DNA of 64,000 bases from Brevundimonas subvibrioides ATCC 15264 (GTDB lineage: Bacteria > Pseudomonadota > Alphaproteobacteria > Caulobacterales > Caulobacteraceae), in the NCBI RefSeq assembly GCF_000144605.1, contig NC_014375.1, positions 1,054,001 through 1,118,000 on the forward strand, read 5' to 3'. This document shows positions 57,319 through 64,000 of the stretch, in pieces; within the stretch, counting starts at the first letter, position 1; each line of letters starts with the position of its first letter. Both the position numbers and the translations under genes were made by a program. The notes below the pieces were generated by a model, which did no database searches, was not told where the DNA came from, and saw nothing but the letters and a program-made list of their open reading frames with translations.

Positions 57319-58349
57319 CAGCGAGCTCCCGGGGTTGTCGAGGCAGCGGAAAGCGTCGCCTGTGCGATGCGGCTCAGGGGGAGCTGGCGGTCCACGGCGC
57401 CGATCTCGAACGCCGCGCGCGGCATGCCGAAGACCACGCAGGTGTCCTGGTCCTGGCCGATCGTAGCGGCACCCGCGTCATGCATGGCCAGCAGGCCGGC
57501 TGCGCCGTCCTTGCCCATTCCGGTCAGGATCACGCCGACGGACCGGGACCCCGCCGTGCTGGCCACCGAGGCGAAGAGGGCATCGACCGACGGCTTGTGG
57601 CCGCTGACGGGGCCGTCGTCGCCGAGTGTGCAGCGCAACGTGCGACCGCCGGTGACGCGAAGGTGCCGGTCGCCGGGGGCCAGATAGACGTGACCCACGC
57701 GCAGCTCATCGCCCTCATTCGCCACGCTGACGGACGGCGCACCGAGGCGATCCAGCCGGGCCGCCAGACTCGCGGTGAAGGTGACCGGCATATGCTGTGT
57801 GATCACGGTCGGCGGGCAGTTCGCGGGGAAGGCGGAGATGACCTTGATCAGGGCCTCCACGCCGCCGGTCGAAGCGCCGATGGCGATGACGGCACCCGAC
57901 GGCGCGTAGTTGGACGCCGGAGCGGGGGGCGGGGCGGGCGCGGTGACCGGTTGCACCCGGGCATGGGCCGCGGCCTTGACCTTGGCGGCCAGGTCGCGAA
58001 AGCCCTCGCCGCCGCCGACGACCGGCTTGCCGATGCAGTCGACGGCTCCCAGTTCGAGCGCGGCAATCGAGATGTCGGCGCCGCGCTGCGTCAGGGTCGA
58101 CACCATCACGACCGGGATGGGCCGGAGCCGCATCAGCCGTTCCAGGAAGTCGAGGCCGTTCATGTTGGGCATCTCGATGTCGAGGGTCACGACGTCGGGA
58201 TTCAGTTCCTTGATGGCGGCCCGCGCCTCGATCGGATCGGCGGCCTGGCCGATGACCTGCAGTTCGGGATCGGCCCGCAGCGAGTCGATGATGAGCGCCC
58301 GCATCGTCGCGGAATCGTCGACCACCAGGACCTTGATCGTGCGGCTCAT
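57318..58349 (-). CDS. cheB: protein-glutamate methylesterase CheB
   Basis: A 343-aa two-domain enzyme. The receiver (residues 1-120) has [10 protein letters not shown] and Asp57 in [12 protein letters not shown]. After a Pro/Ala-rich linker the methylesterase domain has [14 protein letters not shown] (catalytic Ser), [10 protein letters not shown] (His) and [16 protein letters not shown] (Asp). It removes methyl groups from chemoreceptors. The ATG overlaps the cheR stop. Confidence 0.95.
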   Translation of the reverse strand: MSRTIKVLVVDDSATMRALIIDSLRADPELQVIGQAADPIEARAAIKELNPDVVTLDIEMPNMNGLDFLERLMRLRPIPVVMVSTLTQRGADISIAALELGAVDCIGKPVVGGGEGFRDLAAKVKAAAHARVQPVTAPAPPPAPASNYAPSGAVIAIGASTGGVEALIKVISAFPANCPPTVITQHMPVTFTASLAARLDRLGAPSVSVANEGDELRVGHVYLAPGDRHLRVTGGRTLRCTLGDDGPVSGHKPSVDALFASVASTAGSRSVGVILTGMGKDGAAGLLAMHDAGAATIGQDQDTCVVFGMPRAAFEIGAVDRQLPLSRIAQATLSAASTTPGAR

Positions 58350-59206
58350 GAGGAGGCCTTCAAACGGTAGATTGTGAGTCCGGCCGACACCAGTTGCGGG
58401 ATCAGCGACCGCTCGGAGTGGCCGATGTACAGCCGTCCCTCCGGCGTCAGCCGATCGGCGAACCGCGTGAAGAGACGGGTCTGGGTCGGCTCGTCGAAGT
58501 AGATGGCGACGTTGCGGCAGAAGATGGCGTCGAACTTGCCGCGCATGGGCCAGTCCTCCATCAGGTTGATCGTCCCGAAGCTCAGGATCTCGGTCAGGGC
58601 GGGCGTGACCTTCCAGTTCCCACCCTCGACCCGGGTCATGAATTTCGAGCGCAGGCCGGCGGCGATCGGCTCGACGTCGCCGTCGTTGTAGATGCCGCGC
58701 CGGGCGTGATCGACGACGAGGGGATCGATGTCGGTGGCCAGGATGCGGATGTCGTGTCGGGCGGCTTCGGGGAACGCGTCCAGCAGCGTCATGGCCATCG
58801 AATAGGGTTCGTGGCCGGCCGAGCATCCGGCGGACCACATCCGCACGCGTCCGCCCGCGCGGGCCTTGGCGATCAGGGACGGCAGCAGGTCCGTCGTCAT
58901 ATGCTCGAAGTGATGCGGCTCGCGGAAGAAGCGCGTGACGTTCGTGGTCAGGGCGCTGAGCATCGCCGCGTGTTCCGGGTGGTCCGGGTCCGACCGCAGC
59001 AGGTCGCAATAGGCGCGGAAGCTGTCCAGACGAAGCTTTCGAACGCGTTTGGCGATGCGCGAGTAGACCAGCGTCGCCTTGGCGTCGGCGAGGTGGATGC
59101 CGGACGCGGCGTAGAGCAGGTCCGCGATCGCGCGAAAGTCGGCCGTGGTGAAGGGGAATTCCCCGTCGCCGGCCTGGTCGTCCGTGCGCCGCTGGGCCGC
59201 AGTCAT
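58346..59206 (-). CDS. cheR: chemotaxis protein methyltransferase CheR
   Basis: A 286-aa SAM-dependent receptor methyltransferase. The N-terminal helical domain has [18 protein letters not shown]; the catalytic domain has [35 protein letters not shown] and [16 protein letters not shown] chose the ATG at 59206, which overlaps the cheW stop; the upstream frame is not coding. Complete length. Confidence 0.95.
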   Translation of the reverse strand: MTAAQRRTDDQAGDGEFPFTTADFRAIADLLYAASGIHLADAKATLVYSRIAKRVRKLRLDSFRAYCDLLRSDPDHPEHAAMLSALTTNVTRFFREPHHFEHMTTDLLPSLIAKARAGGRVRMWSAGCSAGHEPYSMAMTLLDAFPEAARHDIRILATDIDPLVVDHARRGIYNDGDVEPIAAGLRSKFMTRVEGGNWKVTPALTEILSFGTINLMEDWPMRGKFDAIFCRNVAIYFDEPTQTRLFTRFADRLTPEGRLYIGHSERSLIPQLVSAGLTIYRLKASS

Positions 59207-59679
59207 GCCGCCTCCTGCACGATCTCTTCGGGCAGCAGTCCATCCAGCGAGATCAGGCTGATCATCTCGCCATCGATGGCGATGATGCCCTTCACGAACG
59301 CCCGCACGGTCTCGCACGAGATGTCGGGCGTCGGCTGGATCAGGTCCTCGCCCACGGTGAGGATGTCGGACACGGCCTCCACCAGAAGGCCGACCGTCTT
59401 CAGGCCGATCCGGGCGACGATGATGACGTGCCGGGCCGACGGGGGCGTCACCGGCAGGCCCAGACGCGCGCCCAGGTCGATGATCGGCAGGACCGTGCCC
59501 CGCAGGTTGATCACGCCGCGCACATAGGAGGGCGACTGGGGCAGGGGGGTCGCGGGCGCCCAGCCACGGATTTCGAGGACCGACTGGATGTCGACGCAGT
59601 ATTCCTGCTCGCCCATTCGGAAGGCGACGAGTTCGCGTTCGGCGGTCGAGGAGGAGGAGGGGACGGGGGTCGCGGACAT
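59203..59679 (-). CDS. cheW: chemotaxis coupling protein CheW
   Basis: A 158-aa SH3-like adaptor linking receptors to CheA. Typical marks are [38 protein letters not shown] and [12 protein letters not shown]. It starts 2 bp after the cheA stop and overlaps cheR. Short Ser-rich N-terminal extension. Confidence 0.94.
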   Translation of the reverse strand: MSATPVPSSSSTAERELVAFRMGEQEYCVDIQSVLEIRGWAPATPLPQSPSYVRGVINLRGTVLPIIDLGARLGLPVTPPSARHVIIVARIGLKTVGLLVEAVSDILTVGEDLIQPTPDISCETVRAFVKGIIAIDGEMISLISLDGLLPEEIVQEAA

Positions 59680-59681
59680 GA

Positions 59682-61823
59682 TCAGCTCGCTATGGCCAGT
59701 TGGGGTGGGGCAGACGGTGCGGCGCGCTTGCGCAGGTTGATCAGCGCGTCGACGTCGAGGATCAGGGCGACGCGGCCGTCACCGAGGATGGTGGCGGCGG
59801 CGATGCCCTCGACCTGCTGGTAGTTCAGCTCGAGGCTCTTGATGACGACCTGTCGCTGGCCCTGGATCGCGTCGACGCGGAGAGCCGCGAGGCCGCCCAT
59901 GCCGCTCTCGACCAGCAGCGTCACGCCCGGTCCGACGGCCGGAGTCTCGGTCCAGCCCATGGACTCCGCGACGTCGATCATCGGAACGTAGGCCCCCCGG
60001 ACCGAAAGCACGTGGCCCGACGGGCCCAGCGCCTGGACGTCGCCGGCCTTCGGCTGCAGGGATTCCACGATGGCGGTGATCGGGACCACCAGGGTCTGCT
60101 CGCCCGCCGTCACCACCATGCCATCGAGGACGGCGAGGGTCAGCGGCAGGCTCATGGTGAAGGTCGAGCCCTGACCCGGACGCGACAGGATGGTGATCCG
60201 GCCGCCGAGCGCCTGGATGGAGCGTTTGACCACATCCATGCCGACCCCGCGCCCGGACACGTCCGAGATGGTCGCGGCCGTCGAGAAGCCGGGCGCGAAG
60301 ATCAGGTTGTCGACCTCCTCGTCGCTGAGGACGGCGGAGGCCTCGATCAGGCCGCGCTGGATGGCGATGTCGCGCACGCGTTCGCGGTTGATGCCCCGCC
60401 CGTCGTCCGAAATCTCGATGACGATGCGGCCGGAACGATGCATGGCCGCCAGCTTGACGACGCCTTCCTCGGGCTTGCCGGCGGCGCGGCGTTCCTCGGG
60501 CGTCTCGAGACCGTGATCGATCGAGTTGCGAAGCATATGGGTCAAAGGCTCGGCCAGGCGCTCGATGACCGTCTTGTCGACCTCGGTGCCTTCGCCCTCG
60601 GTGATGATGCGGACCCGCTTGCCGGTCATGGCGGCGACCTCGCGGGCCAGGCGCGGCATGCGCTGGAACACCGACTTCACCGGCTGGGCGCGGATGGCCA
60701 TGACGCTGTCCTGGATCTCGCGCGTGAGCTGTTCGAGATCGTCCAGGCCCAGCGCGATGTTGGACGACCGGGCGACGCCCGACTCCATGACCCGCTGGGC
60801 CAGCATGGCCTGGTTGATGACCAGCTCGCCGACCAGGTCGATCAGACGGTCGACGCGATCGAGCTCGACGCGGATCGTGGCCTGAACCTGGGCATCGGCG
60901 CTCTTGGCGTCATTGGCCGCCGCAGCCTCGGGGGCCGCGGCCGGGACGGGCGAGGGTGCCGCTGCGGGCGCGGTCGGCTCCGGGTCCAGCGTGATCGCGG
61001 CGGCGACGGGCGTGAAACCGGGCATCTCGTCCTCGACGGCGGCCGGCGCGGGCTCGGGCGCGACGGGTTCCACCTCGAACAGGCAGTCGCCATCCACGAA
61101 CTCGAACACATCGACGATCCGGTCGCGGGTGGCGTCGGTCGTCAGGGTGACCGTCCAGGTCAGATAGGCTCCGAGGGGATCGAGCGCGTCCAGCAGCGGC
61201 ACGTTCATGTCGCAGGTGACCGACAGCGAACCGAGACGGGCCAGCTCGCGAATGAGCGGCAGGGCGTCGTTGGCGTTGCGATACATCACGTCCTTGGGCG
61301 TGAAGCGCACGCACCAGACCGGATCGCTCTCTGGCGCGGCCTCCGGCTCGGGATCCAGCGACAGCATCATCGGCGTGAAGCCGAATTCGTCCGCGACCGG
61401 GAGCGTGGCCTCGGTGGCCGGGCCCGCGCCGGGCTCGCCGCCGCCCACCAGCGCTTCCAGCTCGGCCACGATCATGGCCTCGCCGTCGCCCATGGGGGCC
61501 CCGCCGGACTTGGCGGCGTTGACGTGGTCGGCGAGATGGTCGGCGGCGCGCAGGAGCACCTGGATGACGTGCTGTTCCGGGGCGAGGGAGCCGCTGCGCA
61601 CGGCGTCCATGGTCGTTTCGAAGACGTGGGCGAAGCGCACCAGGGGTTCCAGTCCGAACGCACCCGCGCCACCCTTGACGGAGTGCACCGCGCGGAAGAC
61701 GGCGTTCACCGTTTCCTCGTCGCCGCCACCGGTTTCGAGCGTCAGCAGGCCGGCTTCCAGATCGCCGAGCAGCTCGTCGCATTCCTGAAAGAATGTGGCC
61801 TTGATGGCTTCCATCGGATCCAT
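59682..61823 (-). CDS. cheA: chemotaxis histidine kinase CheA
   Basis: A 713-aa kinase. The Hpt domain (residues 1-105) has His47 in [19 protein letters not shown]2-like domain lies at about 165-250, a Pro/Ala-rich linker at about 250-310, the dimerisation domain at about 315-385, the ATPase domain with [14 protein letters not shown] (N box), SDDGRGIN and [12 protein letters not shown], and a C-terminal CheW-like regulatory domain ([15 protein letters not shown]). It should phosphorylate the three CheY-like proteins and CheB. Confidence 0.96.
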   Translation of the reverse strand: MDPMEAIKATFFQECDELLGDLEAGLLTLETGGGDEETVNAVFRAVHSVKGGAGAFGLEPLVRFAHVFETTMDAVRSGSLAPEQHVIQVLLRAADHLADHVNAAKSGGAPMGDGEAMIVAELEALVGGGEPGAGPATEATLPVADEFGFTPMMLSLDPEPEAAPESDPVWCVRFTPKDVMYRNANDALPLIRELARLGSLSVTCDMNVPLLDALDPLGAYLTWTVTLTTDATRDRIVDVFEFVDGDCLFEVEPVAPEPAPAAVEDEMPGFTPVAAAITLDPEPTAPAAAPSPVPAAAPEAAAANDAKSADAQVQATIRVELDRVDRLIDLVGELVINQAMLAQRVMESGVARSSNIALGLDDLEQLTREIQDSVMAIRAQPVKSVFQRMPRLAREVAAMTGKRVRIITEGEGTEVDKTVIERLAEPLTHMLRNSIDHGLETPEERRAAGKPEEGVVKLAAMHRSGRIVIEISDDGRGINRERVRDIAIQRGLIEASAVLSDEEVDNLIFAPGFSTAATISDVSGRGVGMDVVKRSIQALGGRITILSRPGQGSTFTMSLPLTLAVLDGMVVTAGEQTLVVPITAIVESLQPKAGDVQALGPSGHVLSVRGAYVPMIDVAESMGWTETPAVGPGVTLLVESGMGGLAALRVDAIQGQRQVVIKSLELNYQQVEGIAAATILGDGRVALILDVDALINLRKRAAPSAPPQLAIAS

Positions 61824-61834
61824 GATCTGATCCG

Positions 61835-62200
61835 TCAGGCTGCGACGCGACGGATGGCGTCGATCAGTTTCACGGGGTCGAACGGCTTGACGATCCAGCC
61901 GGTCGCGCCGGAATCCCGGGCCCGCTGCTTCTTGGCGCTGTCGCTCTCGGTGGTCAGGACCAGAATGGGTGTCGACCGATGCCGTTCGGTGCGCCGGACC
62001 CCCTCGATGAAGCCGAAGCCGTCGAGGTTGGGCATGTTGATGTCGGTAATGATGACGTCCGGCTCATTGCGACCCAGAACGTCGAGGCCGTCGAGGCCGT
62101 CGACCGCCTGGACCACTTCGAACTCATCCCCCGCCAGAGCCAGCCTCAGCATGTCCCGCATCGTGCGAGAGTCGTCGACCGTCAGGATGCACATGGTCAT
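61835..62200 (-). CDS. CheY-like response regulator, first che receiver (CheYI)
   Basis: A 121-aa single receiver. The acidic pair is TVDDSRTMRDML, the phosphoacceptor Asp53 in VIITDINMPNLDG, then ILVLTTESD (Thr) and WIVKPFDP (Lys). It lies between cheX and cheA; the ATG overlaps the cheX stop. Position equals CheYI of Caulobacter. Confidence 0.91.
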   Translation of the reverse strand: MTMCILTVDDSRTMRDMLRLALAGDEFEVVQAVDGLDGLDVLGRNEPDVIITDINMPNLDGFGFIEGVRRTERHRSTPILVLTTESDSAKKQRARDSGATGWIVKPFDPVKLIDAIRRVAA

Positions 62201-62490
62201 GCGGCTATTTCCTCTTGCTGATCCAGGACCGGGGCGCAGCCCAGCTGGTCGAAGGCCGTCCGGACGGCGGGGCTGGGGTCCAGGAGGCGCAGGCGAAAAC
62301 CGTCCTCACGCCAGGTCGCGAAGCTCGACAGCATCAGCTGCAGCGCCTGCGCGCCGAACCGGTCGACCTGGGAGGCCTCGAGATCCAGGTCGTTGCCACG
62401 ACGGCGCACGATGTCGGCGTGGGTTTCGGGCAAGGTCGAGGCATCCATCCGTCCCGGAAGGACGAAGACTTCAGGGCCGTGGCCGGTCAT
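62197..62490 (-). CDS. cheX: STAS-domain protein (CheX in the Caulobacter nomenclature)
   Basis: A 97-aa STAS-like protein (VFVLPGRMDASTLPETHADI, LEASQVDRFGAQALQLMLS). It is encoded between the chemoreceptor gene and cheYI, with ATGA overlaps on both sides. The name follows Caulobacter; it is not the CheX phosphatase of Borrelia or Thermotoga. Regulatory partner unknown. Confidence 0.8.
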   Translation of the reverse strand: MTGHGPEVFVLPGRMDASTLPETHADIVRRRGNDLDLEASQVDRFGAQALQLMLSSFATWREDGFRLRLLDPSPAVRTAFDQLGCAPVLDQQEEIAA

Positions 62491-64000
62491 CAAAAGTGCT
62501 CCCACTGCGGTTCGTTGCTCTGGGCCAGGGCGGCCCCGCCGCCGGCGGCGCGCCGGACCGGAACCGGTGCGGACTGCCGTGCGAAGTCGGCGATCCGGGA
62601 CTGGGCCTGACGCACCGCATTGGGCTTTGCGCGCGCCGCCCGGGCCGGAGCGCGGCCGTCCTCGGAGACGTGGAACTTGCCGACCAGGATGGCCAGTTCC
62701 TCGGCTTCCTGGGACAGGTTGTGGCTGGCCGCGGTGGACTGCTCGACCATGGCGGCGTTCTGCTGGGTCGTCTGGTCCATCTGGTTGACGGCCGTGTTGA
62801 CCTGGCTCAGCGCGGTGGCCTGTTCGTGGGCGGAGGCCGTGATCTCGGCCATCAGGCCGTTGATCTCCGAGACGCGCTCGACGATGGCGGTCAGGGCCTG
62901 ACCCGTCTCGCCGACGAGGCCGACACCGTCCTTCACGTGGCCGCTGCTGGCCGCGATCAGGGTCTTGATTTCCTTGGCCGCTTCCGCCGAACGCTGGGCC
63001 AGGGCCCGGACCTCGGAGGCGACGACCGCGAAGCCGCGACCCGCATCGCCGGCCCGGGCCGCCTCAACCCCGGCGTTCAGGGCCAGCAGGTTGGTCTGGA
63101 AGGCGATCTCGTCGATCACGCCGATGATCTGGCTGATCTGGTCCGAGGACCGTTCGATCTCGCCCATGGCGGCCACGGCGCGACCGACCACGACACCACT
63201 CTGCTCGGCGGCGGCCTTGGCCCCCACGACGACAGTGCCGGCGCGCTCTGCGCCTTCAGCCGTGCGTTTGACGGTGGCGGTGATCTCGTCCAGCGCAGCC
63301 GCCGTCTCTTCCAGCGTGGCAGCCTGCTGTTCGGTCCGGCGCGACAGGTCGTCGGCGGCCTGGCTGATCTCGCCGGCCCCGGACTGCATCGCCGAGGCAT
63401 TGGTGCCGATGACACCCATCGCCTCTTCCAGCTTGTCCATGGCGGCGTTGAAGTCGACCTGCAGGCGGGCGTATTCGCCGGGGAAGGTCCGGGTGATGCG
63501 GTGGGCCAGGTCGCCGGCGGCCAGGGCGCTCAGGCCCGCAGCCGTCTCGTTGACGATCTCGGCCTGTTCGCGGACGGCGATCGCATCCCGCTCGGCCCTC
63601 TCTTCGCGCTCCAGTTCAAGGGCGGTCTGATCCGAGGCGAACTTGACGATCTTGTAGGGTTTGCCGTCCGCGCCGACGATGGGATTGTAGCGGCCGTCCA
63701 GGATCACCTTCCTGCCGTCCTTCGCATAGCGGGTGAACCGGTCGGAGACGCCTTCGCCGGCCGCCAGCCGGCGCCACATGTCGGCGTATTCGCTCGACGC
63801 TGCGTAGTCGCGATCGCAGAAGGTCCTGTGGTGGCGGCCCTGAACCTCAGCCAGGGAATAGCCCATGATCTTCAGGAAATTCTCGTTTGCCTTGATGACG
63901 TTACCGCTCAGGTCGAACTCGACGATGCCCATGGCCTGGTTGGCGCCGACCATCATGTTCTGGCCGTCACGGACGGCGATGGAGGAGCTCTCCAGGGCGA
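62490..64000 (-). CDS. PAS-containing methyl-accepting chemotaxis protein, 5'-partial
   Basis: The gene runs past the window end; about 503 codons are visible. The visible N-terminal part includes a PAS domain (GIVEFDLSGNVIKANENFL, GYSLAEVQGRHHRTFC) with its PAC strand (IVKFASDQTALE), then a HAMP-like stretch (LSALAAGDLAHRITRTF) and the MCP signalling domain with EIAFQTNLLALNAGVEAARA and GRGFAVVASEVRALAQRS. No transmembrane segment is visible, so it may be a soluble or energy/oxygen-type receptor. The C-terminus ends QWEHF, matching the xWxxF tether for CheR/CheB. First gene of the che operon; the promoter is outside the window. Confidence 0.93.
   Translation of the reverse strand, partial: ALESSSIAVRDGQNMMVGANQAMGIVEFDLSGNVIKANENFLKIMGYSLAEVQGRHHRTFCDRDYAASSEYADMWRRLAAGEGVSDRFTRYAKDGRKVILDGRYNPIVGADGKPYKIVKFASDQTALELEREERAERDAIAVREQAEIVNETAAGLSALAAGDLAHRITRTFPGEYARLQVDFNAAMDKLEEAMGVIGTNASAMQSGAGEISQAADDLSRRTEQQAATLEETAAALDEITATVKRTAEGAERAGTVVVGAKAAAEQSGVVVGRAVAAMGEIERSSDQISQIIGVIDEIAFQTNLLALNAGVEAARAGDAGRGFAVVASEVRALAQRSAEAAKEIKTLIAASSGHVKDGVGLVGETGQALTAIVERVSEINGLMAEITASAHEQATALSQVNTAVNQMDQTTQQNAAMVEQSTAASHNLSQEAEELAILVGKFHVSEDGRAPARAARAKPNAVRQAQSRIADFARQSAPVPVRRAAGGGAALAQSNEPQWEHF

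Noticed and set aside
57318..59243. 641-codon frame reading CheB as a fusion with an upstream domain
   Set aside because: The N-terminal part is the wrong frame of cheR; CheB starts at 58349 within an ATGA overlap.
1..64000. CRISPR arrays, tRNA or rRNA genes, prophage or transposase genes
   Set aside because: No regularly spaced direct repeats, cloverleaf-type sequences or relevant protein motifs were found; the dispersed repeats are inverted pairs, not an array.

Overview
The window is high-GC alphaproteobacterial DNA, most like Caulobacterales and probably Brevundimonas or a close relative. The main evidence is a chemotaxis operon with exactly the gene order of Caulobacter crescentus che cluster I (mcp-cheX-cheY-cheA-cheW-cheR-cheB-cheY-cheD-cheU-cheY-cheE), a perfect CtrA-type box (TTAAC-N6-TTAAC), many TonB receptors and S46 peptidases, and dense gene packing with ATGA-type overlaps. 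No tRNA, rRNA, CRISPR array, transposase or phage gene was seen.

Layout. 1-2.5 kb: end of the alpha-E / transglutaminase / Anbu proteasome-like cluster. 2.6-5.8 kb: a siderophore receptor gene behind two Fur-type palindromes, followed by a piuC-like dioxygenase. 5.9-10.3 kb: a TonB receptor and a MurC/Mpl-type ligase on the minus strand, divergent from an LD-carboxypeptidase (murein recycling). 10.5-15.0 kb: a coupled three-gene operon of an exported hydrolase, a membrane spermidine-synthase-like protein and an exported isoaspartate-methyltransferase-like lipoprotein. 15.4-23.2 kb: homoserine metabolism. metX-metB sits behind a SAM-I riboswitch, back to back with an aspartokinase-homoserine dehydrogenase fusion and thrB behind a threonine-rich leader peptide and terminator; thrC lies just beyond on the other strand.

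23.4-30.3 kb: dusA, an outer-membrane protein, a LuxR-type HTH locus with conflicting reading frames, a retropepsin-like protease, DUF1289, a 50-aa gene whose ribosome binding site lies in a 12-bp hairpin, and an adaptor/ATPase/permease exporter. 30.5-35.4 kb: two tandem S46 dipeptidyl peptidases and an acetyltransferase. 35.4-48.8 kb: mostly housekeeping genes (EAL protein, pgsA, carbonic anhydrase, uvrC, ppk2, extensin-like, cold shock, DMT transporter, gluQ, alkA-type glycosylase, TRIC-type channel, HNH nuclease).

49-54.2 kb: a chaperone-usher fimbrial cluster (chaperone, major subunit, minor subunit, usher), with the CtrA-type box in front of the major subunit. 54.2-54.9 kb has no convincing gene. 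54.9-64.0 kb: the chemotaxis operon on the minus strand, entering from beyond the window end with a PAS-containing chemoreceptor.

A dispersed family of paired, inverted, hairpin-forming repeats (five loci) runs through the first half. At one locus the two inverted copies enclose a DUF559 endonuclease gene, which is among the most unusual features here.
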